A stretch of DNA of 13,529 bases. It comes from Candidatus Komeilibacteria bacterium RIFCSPLOWO2_02_FULL_48_11. GTDB taxonomy: Bacteria; Patescibacteriota; Patescibacteriia; UBA2169. The translations under genes were made by a program, and so were the position numbers. Location of the stretch: assembly GCA_001818435.1 (NCBI GenBank), contig MHKO01000047.1, positions 32,785 through 46,313 on the forward strand, in the 5' to 3' direction. The notes beneath the pieces were generated by a model. That model was not told the DNA's origin, made no database searches, and worked only from the letters and a program-made list of their open reading frames with translations. Below are positions 1 to 6,868 of the stretch, in pieces. Position 1 is the stretch's first letter. Each line of letters begins with the position of its first letter.

Positions 1-3000
1 AATAGCGACGGCGCGGCCACAGTGCCGGAGCGGGGAGACTGGAATTATATTCAGGCTTCGTCCGGCAGTTCACAGCTGACCATCAACCATGCCCTTATCC
101 GCTACGGCGGTTTTAACAATGCTATAGCGCAGGTACTCTCCGGAGCTCGCGCCGCTATAGCCAATACCACTATTGAATACAGCAATAATAATGGCTTGGG
201 CATCCGCAATGGAGATTCGGTTTTAACTTTAACTGATTCCATTATCAGGAATAATTATGATGGCTTGACTATTTTTTGGCAGGCTGACGCCACTGTTACT
301 GGCACCACTTTTTCCAACAACCGGCGGGGCATGGCCATTGATACGGACGCGGACATAGCCCATCTCTCTATTTCCAACAACACCTTTTCCGGCAATAATG
401 TCGCGGCTGGCGACACTCCCTTTGCTGGCTTGGATTTCGCGGATGCGGATAATACTTTGATTGCCATTAATAATGATTGGGGTTCAACTTCCGGCCCAAC
501 CATTGCCTCAAACCCCGGTGGCACTGGAGATAGAATCATTGGCAATGTTACCTACAGTCCCTGGACTGGCCAAAACCAAGCGCCGACTTTGTCCTATGTT
601 GGTTCAACCGGTTACACTGCTGACGGCGTGGAGCCGAATGTGAGCTTCAAGACCCAGAGCTTGCCGGTATTCAAAGTATCCTATTCTGACCCTGAGGGCA
701 TGACAGCTAATTATATGCGCTTGCTGGTGGGGAGCACGACTTATCAAATGGCCACAGGCACGGCTGGTGTCTATGAATTCACGGCCGCGACGAGCTCGTT
801 TGCTAAAGCCAGTTATTCGTACCACTTTGAGGCCTCGGACGGGGTTAATACCGCCCGTTTGCCGGCGACGGGTGAGTTGTCGTTTGAAGTTAAGAATGTT
901 CCGGTGGTGCTGGTGCCGGGGATTATGGGGACAGAATTAAAGCGAGAGTTATTAGGATTCATTCCTTTTACTTTGTGGCCGAATATTGAGCAGATGCTGT
1001 TTTGGTTTTTAGATGATTTTATGAATCCCTTGGCAATGAATGTTGATGGCAGTCCTAATGATCCAAGTGTGTCAATTGCAGATGTTATTCGAAAAACGGA
1101 AGTCGTTACTCTTGATGTATTTGATTATTTTGATGGATTAATAAATACATTTGAGAACTTAGATTATAATGAAGGTGTAGATCTATTTGTTTTTCCCTAT
1201 GATTGGAGACTAGACATTAGAGTTAATAGTAATAATTTAAAAACCAAAATTAATGAAATAAAAATTCAGACTGGCGGCAGCAAGGTTGATATTGTCGCCC
1301 ATAGTATGGGCGGGCTTTTAGTTAAACAGTATATTTTAGACAATAGTTCAACCTCAGTAAACAAGATAATATTTATTGGTACGCCTCATTTAGGGTCACC
1401 CGAATCAGCTAAAACATTACTTTTTGGTGATAATTTGGGTATGGAAATTCCTTTTCCATTTTTAAGCCTGAATCGAGTAAAATATATATCTCAAAATATG
1501 CCATCAGTTTACCAATTACTTCCAAGTAGAGAATACATTGAACAAAATGGTCGTTATTATTTTGACGAATCACGGCAGATTTTATTTGATTTTGATCAGA
1601 CCAAACAATTTTTGATTAACTCCGGATTAAATATGTCATTGTTGAATGATGCTGATGAATTTCATTCTGATGATTTAGATAATTTCGATGTTACAGGTTT
1701 GGACGCATATAGTATTAATGGTTGTAATACGCCAACTATATCCACAATTGTAAAGAGAAATGACAGTGGTGAATATTCTCTTTCAATGTTAGCTGGCGAT
1801 GGCACGGTGCCTTTAGGAAGTTCGAGGGCTATTAGTATAGATAGCAATAGAACTTATTATTTTAAGGGCATTGATCATGCTAACATGCCTAGCGCCGATG
1901 GTATAAAACAGTTAATTTTTAAAATGATTACAAATAGTCAAATTTCTCTGCCGCAAAATGCTACACAAGATTTGGCGGTTTGCAGTATCGCGGGTGAATT
2001 TGTCTCTGTTCACAGCCCGGTCAATCTTCACATTTATGATTCAGATGGTAATCATGTTGGCCGAGGAGAAAATGGCGAGATTGATTATAATATTACCGGT
2101 GTAGCGTACGAGGAGATTGGAGAAAATAAATTTGTGTTCTTGCCAACATCCGGCGGCCAGACATATCATATTGAATTAGACGGCACGGGTAGTGGCACTT
2201 TTAGTTTGCGGGTTTCTAAAATAGAGAATAGCCAAGTTGCAGAAACCGCCTATTACGCTAATTTGCCTGTCAGCACAGCTACCGAAGCCACTGTCACATT
2301 GGCCGCTGATGTATCAAACACTGTTTTATCAGTTGACCAGAATGGCACTGGCAATTTTACTACCGCGCCGGCCAGCGCTGTGCTAAATAGCACGCAAGCG
2401 GCTGATATTACCAAGCCAGCCAGTGAAATCACTGTTTCTGGCAGTAGTTTAGGTGGAGATAGGTATCAAGCATCAGCCACTATCAATTTAACCAGCACAG
2501 ATGACAATGCCGGTATTCTTAAAACAGAATACAGCCTTAATAATGGCAGTACATGGAGTAATTACGCTAATTCATTTATAATAACCACATTAGGCAGTAA
2601 CACTATCCAGTATCGCGCCACTGATAGGGCTGGCAACATGGAATCGACCAAATCCAAGACCATAGAGATTGTGGCCACTCCAAATGCTGTTATTATAGTT
2701 CCACAATCTAGTCCAATAAGCGCAGAAGTTCCTAAACAAAACGCTAACATAAAACCTGCTCCACAGGTGCTTGGGGAGCAAGCAGAACGGCCAAAGAATG
2801 AGCAATATACTACGGACCAAATATTAGACGCTTTGGCTATGGCTGATGCCGATACACTTTTAGATTATTTGGGCAAAGTCCGCGATACTATCTTGGAAGC
2901 AAGGGTAGTACAAGATTATGGCAAGTTTCTGGTTTTAGATAAGGCCGCGACTAATTTTATTACTTATGGAACAAAGAGTACTGATAAATTGGGAATAGGA

Positions 3001-3327
3001 GAGCGGGCCGGAGTCCTGCGTTCGTATCAATATGCTTTTGGTAAATTACCGCAAACCGTGGCTGATTGGCAGGATGCGGTGAATATCGCGACTAATCAAT
3101 TACCAATTAAACGCAATAGTCGCGTTGAACAAGAAGCGCAAACAGTTGCCAGAAAGATTTATGGTAAGCTAGATAATCAGGTTGTTATGTTTATTGCCTA
3201 TGGTTTACGGCCAGAAGTACGAGATATTAAGAAAGAGCATACAGGATTAAAACGATTTGGAAAGATTTTTGGCAAGATGCCGAGTTCGGTGTTTGATTGG
3301 AATGTATTTAGGGAAATTGTTTATTAG
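1..3327 (+). CDS. Large modular surface protein with LCAT-type alpha/beta hydrolase (5' partial)
   Basis: Likely an exported or cell-surface lipase/acyltransferase. The frame is open to the first base, so the true start and any signal peptide lie upstream; residues are counted from a GTG at 22. Residues 1-150 are beta-helix-like (repeated short Asn/Gly turns such as SNNTFSGNN). About 188-290 is an Ig/cadherin-like domain. About 293-640 is an LCAT-like alpha/beta hydrolase: VPVVLVPGIMG (oxyanion region), a YDWR motif, nucleophile elbow AHSMGG with Ser428, Asp593 in GDGTVP and His619 in GIDHAN, so the Ser-Asp-His triad looks complete. About 640-885 is beta-rich with an Ig-like domain, followed by a Pro/Gln linker. 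Residues 979-1023 and 1057-1101 are two copies of a CPR-type tail unit (YG ... FGK-x-P ... DW). The substrate is unknown; a membrane phospholipid or ester lipid is my inference. The hydrolase segment is far more AT-rich than its flanks. Confidence 0.85.
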   Translation, partial: NSDGAATVPERGDWNYIQASSGSSQLTINHALIRYGGFNNAIAQVLSGARAAIANTTIEYSNNNGLGIRNGDSVLTLTDSIIRNNYDGLTIFWQADATVTGTTFSNNRRGMAIDTDADIAHLSISNNTFSGNNVAAGDTPFAGLDFADADNTLIAINNDWGSTSGPTIASNPGGTGDRIIGNVTYSPWTGQNQAPTLSYVGSTGYTADGVEPNVSFKTQSLPVFKVSYSDPEGMTANYMRLLVGSTTYQMATGTAGVYEFTAATSSFAKASYSYHFEASDGVNTARLPATGELSFEVKNVPVVLVPGIMGTELKRELLGFIPFTLWPNIEQMLFWFLDDFMNPLAMNVDGSPNDPSVSIADVIRKTEVVTLDVFDYFDGLINTFENLDYNEGVDLFVFPYDWRLDIRVNSNNLKTKINEIKIQTGGSKVDIVAHSMGGLLVKQYILDNSSTSVNKIIFIGTPHLGSPESAKTLLFGDNLGMEIPFPFLSLNRVKYISQNMPSVYQLLPSREYIEQNGRYYFDESRQILFDFDQTKQFLINSGLNMSLLNDADEFHSDDLDNFDVTGLDAYSINGCNTPTISTIVKRNDSGEYSLSMLAGDGTVPLGSSRAISIDSNRTYYFKGIDHANMPSADGIKQLIFKMITNSQISLPQNATQDLAVCSIAGEFVSVHSPVNLHIYDSDGNHVGRGENGEIDYNITGVAYEEIGENKFVFLPTSGGQTYHIELDGTGSGTFSLRVSKIENSQVAETAYYANLPVSTATEATVTLAADVSNTVLSVDQNGTGNFTTAPASAVLNSTQAADITKPASEITVSGSSLGGDRYQASATINLTSTDDNAGILKTEYSLNNGSTWSNYANSFIITTLGSNTIQYRATDRAGNMESTKSKTIEIVATPNAVIIVPQSSPISAEVPKQNANIKPAPQVLGEQAERPKNEQYTTDQILDALAMADADTLLDYLGKVRDTILEARVVQDYGKFLVLDKAATNFITYGTKSTDKLGIGERAGVLRSYQYAFGKLPQTVADWQDAVNIATNQLPIKRNSRVEQEAQTVARKIYGKLDNQVVMFIAYGLRPEVRDIKKEHTGLKRFGKIFGKMPSSVFDWNVFREIVY

Positions 3328-3352
3328 AGATTAATAATTTAAAGAGACTCTT

Positions 3353-3664
3353 ATGAAGAAAATAAATAAAATAAATCTAGCCGTTTTTGTTTTATTTGTG
3401 TTTTTACCACATATAATACGCATATTATGTAAAGATTTTATTTCGGGCAGCTACCTTAACACAATACAATATATTTCTTTAATTATGTCTTTATTGGGGG
3501 GGATATTTATATTCTTTTTCGATCTTCGTGCGTATAAGAAAAAAAATATATTGTATTATTCTAATTCGTTGATTTTATTTGCGGTATTTGGTTTAGTGGC
3601 TGCCTTGGCCAGCGCTTTTTTGATTTTATTAATTTATTCCCTGCGGAAAGGAATTGGTTTTTAA
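3353..3664 (+). CDS. Small three-helix membrane protein, unknown function
   Basis: Not recognised. The 103-residue protein has three strongly hydrophobic stretches, at about residues 7-25, 36-57 and 70-97, with short Lys-rich connectors (DLRAYKKKN between helices 2 and 3). It has no catalytic motif or paired metal ligands. The start codon follows the preceding hydrolase stop by 25 nt; a weak purine stretch (aaagag) lies just upstream. It is AT-rich like the following membrane protein gene, and the two may form a pair, but no shared function can be read from the sequence. Confidence 0.7.
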   Translation: MKKINKINLAVFVLFVFLPHIIRILCKDFISGSYLNTIQYISLIMSLLGGIFIFFFDLRAYKKKNILYYSNSLILFAVFGLVAALASAFLILLIYSLRKGIGF

Positions 3665-3731
3665 TTCCTAGATGGAGGGGAGGAATCGAAATATGAATTA
3701 ATGTCTGATAAAAAATCATAGTTTCTAAAAA

Positions 3732-4415
3732 ATGAAGAATAAAATATTAAAATTTTTTGATTTTTCTTGGAAAAAAATCATTACTCTGTTAATTTTGATT
3801 GTCTTTGCCGCGCTAACTATTTTTTTATCTCTTGGTGTTATGATGGGCTGCGCGTTAAGTTGGGGTTGCGATATGTTATCTTTGCCGGCGTTTATTGTTA
3901 ACTTGCTGGGATTGTTATTGGTTTACCCCGCCTATTTTATTTACGCCGCGCCGCAAATGGTTTTTGGCGATCTACCCTGGCCGACAAGTGTTATGCTCGT
4001 GATTATGATAGTTATGGAGATTGCTTACCTTTATCTACTATCCTGTGTTATAACGACCTTCGCCGGCAAATTTAAAAGAAAAAAGAAACAGCCTTGGTCC
4101 AGACGAACAACTGACTTGGTAATATTTATATCATTTGCAATCATTATATTTTCTGACGGCCTGGCTTTCCTTCGAAGATTCGATTATTTGCTGGAGCTGG
4201 TCAATGGATCTTTATTATATGTCGCAAAATTTTCAACTGCTCTTAAAATTACAGCATTGTCTATTTTTGAAATTTGGTATTTGGTATTTTTGTTTTTGCG
4301 TAGAAAAAAGATAGTTTGGAATAAATTTTTTCTGGCAGTAATTTGGCTCGTTACTTTCGTGCTGTTGGCTATGAATATTATGATGCTGGCGTTTTCTATG
4401 TCTGGGTTCAGATAG
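3732..4415 (+). CDS. Six-helix integral membrane protein, unknown function
   Basis: Not recognised. The 227-residue protein has about six hydrophobic segments, near residues 16-38, 52-74, 86-110, 128-147, 170-189 and 198-222. A basic loop (KRKKK at 115-119) probably faces the cytoplasm. Two cysteines at 40 and 46 follow the first helix. The topology suggests a transporter-like or accessory membrane protein, but no signature residues support a family. No clear Shine-Dalgarno precedes the ATG. A poor -10-like CATAGT lies 9 nt upstream without a matching -35, so I do not call a promoter. The 67-nt gap after the previous gene holds only a purine-rich stretch. Confidence 0.7.
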   Translation: MKNKILKFFDFSWKKIITLLILIVFAALTIFLSLGVMMGCALSWGCDMLSLPAFIVNLLGLLLVYPAYFIYAAPQMVFGDLPWPTSVMLVIMIVMEIAYLYLLSCVITTFAGKFKRKKKQPWSRRTTDLVIFISFAIIIFSDGLAFLRRFDYLLELVNGSLLYVAKFSTALKITALSIFEIWYLVFLFLRRKKIVWNKFFLAVIWLVTFVLLAMNIMMLAFSMSGFR

Positions 4416-4475
4416 ATAGTGACCAGCCTATGGTGGAAATGAGCCGTTCAGTCCATACTTTTCCACAGGTTTTTA

Positions 4476-4504
4476 TTGTACCTGACTAAATAGTCGGGTA
4501 TAAT
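4476..4504 (+). promoter_or_regulatory. lexA promoter with embedded LexA-type operator
   Basis: TTGTAC at 4476-4481, a 17-bp spacer and a perfect TATAAT at 4499-4504 form a sigma70-type promoter. A palindrome fills the spacer: TACCTGACT at 4479-4487, AAAT, then AGTCGGGTA at 4492-4500, giving 9-bp arms with one mismatch. A palindrome overlapping both promoter boxes is the expected place for an autorepressor, so I infer it is this organism's LexA box. The start codon begins only 8 nt after the -10, so the transcript would start at or within a base or two of the ATG. A second TATAAT at 4505-4510 is too close to the ATG to serve as its -10. Confidence 0.7.
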
Positions 4505-4512
4505 TATAATAT

Positions 4513-5166
4513 ATGGAAAAACAAATAACACCAAGACAAAAACAGCTTTTATCCATTCTTTACGAATATATTCAGGATTCTGGCTATCCGCCGACATTCG
4601 AAGAAATGCGCCAAAAACTGGATGTATCCTCGAATCAGTCCATTAAAGATCTGCTGGAGAAGTTGAAATCAGGCGGATTTATCAAAAAAGGCGAATCCCA
4701 AGCCCGCGGCATCACGATTTTACCGCTTGGCTATGAAGCGCTTGGCCAGCCCTCGCTCGCTCCATTCGTGGGCGCTACCAGCGCCGGAGTGCCAATTCAG
4801 GCTGTGAGTTTTGACGGGGAGTGGATGGAAATGCCGGCCACTCACTATGACACAAAGATTGAACGTCTCAAGGCCAATGTCTATGTTTTGCGCGTTTATG
4901 GCGATTCCATGATAAACGCGGGCATTAATGATGGCGACCATGTGCTGGTGCAGGAGAAAAAGGAATTTTCCTCCGGCGATATTGTGCTGGCGTATGATGG
5001 CGACGATGCGACTATAAAGCGGTTTATGTCGGTTAACGAGCCGCCGTACCTTTACCTAAAACCAGAGAATCCAAAGTACAAAATTATTCTTTTTCGGGAT
5101 TCCATCAGCATGGCTGGCAAGGTGATGGCAGTTTTGAAGAGCAGGCAATGGGTGCCAGTATCTTAG
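4513..5166 (+). CDS. lexA: LexA SOS-response repressor
   Basis: Transcriptional repressor of DNA-damage genes, inactivated by RecA-stimulated self-cleavage. The 217-residue length is normal for LexA. The N-terminus (ITPRQKQLLSILYEYI, then GYPPTFEEMRQ) is the LexA winged-helix DNA-binding domain. The scissile Ala91-Gly92 lies in ATSAGVP. Catalytic Ser132 sits in YGDSMINAGI and the general base Lys169 in DATIKRF, so the self-cleavage machinery is intact. No Shine-Dalgarno precedes the ATG; the promoter directly abuts the start, which supports this start codon. The palindromic operator inside the promoter indicates autoregulation. It lies just upstream of, and on the same strand as, a restriction-modification operon that has its own promoter, and I see no copy of the operator there. 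Confidence 0.95.
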   Translation: MEKQITPRQKQLLSILYEYIQDSGYPPTFEEMRQKLDVSSNQSIKDLLEKLKSGGFIKKGESQARGITILPLGYEALGQPSLAPFVGATSAGVPIQAVSFDGEWMEMPATHYDTKIERLKANVYVLRVYGDSMINAGINDGDHVLVQEKKEFSSGDIVLAYDGDDATIKRFMSVNEPPYLYLKPENPKYKIILFRDSISMAGKVMAVLKSRQWVPVS

Positions 5167-5191
5167 GAATAGACAAGGTACTGTTTTTAGA

Positions 5192-5220
5192 TTGATTTTA
5201 AAAGAGGTATTTGACATAAT
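5192..5220 (+). promoter_or_regulatory. Candidate promoter of the restriction-modification operon
   Basis: TTGATT at 5192-5197, a 17-bp spacer and CATAAT at 5215-5220, with an extended -10 TG at 5212-5213. The ATG of the first methyltransferase follows 7 nt after the -10 and no Shine-Dalgarno is visible, predicting a leaderless message. A TTGACA at 5211-5216 overlaps the -10 but has no usable -10 downstream before the ATG. Confidence 0.5.
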
Positions 5221-5227
5221 ATAAAAT

Positions 5228-6067
5228 ATGGATTTTTTAAACAAAGTATTTTTTAAAGATGCGAGGAAAATGACAGAATTGTCTGACAATTCCGTTCACC
5301 TTATAGTTACTAGTCCGCCGTATTTTAACATCAAAGATTATTCTTTGGATGGTTACCAGAAAAATAAGAAAACAGAAAAAGCAAAAGGACAAATTGGAGA
5401 CATTTCTGATTATAAAAAATACATCGAGGAAATGTTAACGGTATGGAGAGAGTGCGAAAGAGTTTTGAAGCCAAACGGAAAATTGGCAATTAATACACCA
5501 CTAATGCCAATGTTTAAAAAAGTTTTGAATACTCATAACAATAGGCACATTTTTGATATTAATAGCGATATAGAGCATTCTATTTTAAGCGGCACGGGTT
5601 TATTTTTATTGGATGTTTATATTTGGAATAGAACTAATCCAAGTAAGAAGTTAATGTTTGGCAGCTATCCATATCCAAGAAATTTTTATGCCCAAAATAC
5701 GATTGAATTTATAACCATATATGTAAAGGATGGACTGTCCGAAAATAATTTACCCCCCGAGGTAAAAGCAAAAAGTAAATTGAGCGAGAAAGAATGGATT
5801 GAATTTACAAAACAGATTTGGAACATTCCAATCCCTGGAAAAAATGATTTGGCTTTTGGGGAACATCCGGCTCTTATGCCAGAAGAGATAGTTCGTAGAT
5901 GTGTACGATTATTTACTTATGTGGGCGACACTGTTTTAGATCCCTTTACTGGTTCTGGCACAACATTAAAAGTGTCCAAAGAATTGAAGCGAAACTATAT
6001 TGGATATGAAATATTAAAAAGCTATGAAAGTAGCATTAAACGTAAGCTTAGTGATAAATTGTTGTAG
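5228..6067 (+). CDS. DNA methyltransferase, beta class, SPPY type (likely N4-cytosine)
   Basis: S-adenosylmethionine-dependent DNA amino-methyltransferase of the N6_N4_Mtase family, 279 residues. The catalytic motif is TSPPY (Ser29 to Tyr32) near the N-terminus. The cofactor motif DPFTGSGTT (238-246) is near the C-terminus, which is the beta-class order. EHPALMPEEIVRR just before the cofactor motif is typical of this family. SPPY is more often seen in N4-cytosine enzymes and DPPY in N6-adenine enzymes, so N4mC is likely but not proven. It is the first gene of a tight three-gene operon; the next start is 6 nt after its stop. It presumably protects one strand of the site cut by the nuclease gene downstream. 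It is AT-rich compared with the core genes, consistent with lateral acquisition. Confidence 0.9.
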   Translation: MDFLNKVFFKDARKMTELSDNSVHLIVTSPPYFNIKDYSLDGYQKNKKTEKAKGQIGDISDYKKYIEEMLTVWRECERVLKPNGKLAINTPLMPMFKKVLNTHNNRHIFDINSDIEHSILSGTGLFLLDVYIWNRTNPSKKLMFGSYPYPRNFYAQNTIEFITIYVKDGLSENNLPPEVKAKSKLSEKEWIEFTKQIWNIPIPGKNDLAFGEHPALMPEEIVRRCVRLFTYVGDTVLDPFTGSGTTLKVSKELKRNYIGYEILKSYESSIKRKLSDKLL

Positions 6068-6073
6068 ATTTGT

Positions 6074-6859
6074 ATGCTAAAAATAAACCAAATTTATCAT
6101 AAAGATTGTTTAGATTTTCTCAGCCAAGTTAAAGATGGTAGCGTTGATCTGGCAGTGATTGATCCGCCTTATAATATGCATAAAGCGGATTGGGATACTT
6201 TCACAAGCGAAAAATCATTTTTTGAATTTACATTTCGATGGATTGATGCTCTTATCCCCAAGTTGAAGAGTAATGGTAGTTTATATATTTTTAATACCCC
6301 ATACAATTCAGCTTTTATTCTTTCTTACCTAACGGCCAAAGGATTGTTTTTTCAGAATTGGATAACTTGGGACAAAAGAGACGGACTAGGCGGCGCCAAA
6401 AGAAAATACAGCAATGGACAAGAAACAATTTTATTTTTTACAAAAGATGGAAATCATATTTTTAATTATGACGATATACGTTTACCCTATGAATCTATTG
6501 AAAGAATTGCGCATGCTAAAACAAAAGGAATTTTGAAAGCCGGAAAAAGATGGTTTCCAAATCCGAAAGGCAGACTTTGCGGAGAGGTGTGGCACATTGC
6601 AAGTGAACGACATAAAAATAAAATAAATGGTAAAACTCCTAAAATGCCACATGTTACACCCAAACCACTGGAATTAGTGGAAAGAATAATAAAAGCAAGT
6701 TCAAACGAGGGTGATCTTGTTTTGGATTGTTTTGTTGGTAGCGGCACGACCGCTCTCGCGGCTAGAAAATTACGACGAGATTTTATCTGTTCTGATAACA
6801 ATAAACATTACGTTGAATTAGCGACAATGAAGTTAGAAAATTTTGATAAAAATAATTAA
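6074..6859 (+). CDS. DNA methyltransferase, beta class, DPPY type (likely N6-adenine)
   Basis: Second DNA amino-methyltransferase of the operon, 261 residues. Catalytic motif IDPPY (Asp30 to Tyr33) and cofactor motif DCFVGSGTT (218-226) again give the beta order. KPLELVERII before motif I matches the usual KPxxLxxRII helix, preceded by HVTP where the family usually has HPTQ. DPPY points to N6-adenine methylation. It is clearly different in sequence from the preceding methyltransferase, so this is not a simple tandem duplication; two distinct enzymes fit modification of the two strands of an asymmetric site. It starts 6 nt after the upstream stop and has no evident Shine-Dalgarno, suggesting translational coupling. 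Confidence 0.9.
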   Translation: MLKINQIYHKDCLDFLSQVKDGSVDLAVIDPPYNMHKADWDTFTSEKSFFEFTFRWIDALIPKLKSNGSLYIFNTPYNSAFILSYLTAKGLFFQNWITWDKRDGLGGAKRKYSNGQETILFFTKDGNHIFNYDDIRLPYESIERIAHAKTKGILKAGKRWFPNPKGRLCGEVWHIASERHKNKINGKTPKMPHVTPKPLELVERIIKASSNEGDLVLDCFVGSGTTALAARKLRRDFICSDNNKHYVELATMKLENFDKNN

Positions 6860-6868
6860 TCTCGCGCT

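Noticed and set aside
255..545. Minus-strand open frame in the surface protein gene
   Set aside because: It is a shadow of the beta-helix coding region, low complexity and without a start context.
4433..4466. GTGGAAA / TTTCCAC hairpin upstream of lexA
   Set aside because: A 7-bp stem around a 20-nt loop without a T-tract is too weak to call a terminator or regulatory RNA.
5211..5225. TTGACA at 5211 as -35 of the methyltransferase operon
   Set aside because: The only -10-like sequence after it (TATAAA at 5220) is 3 bp away; the CATAAT extended -10 with TTGATT upstream is a better geometry.
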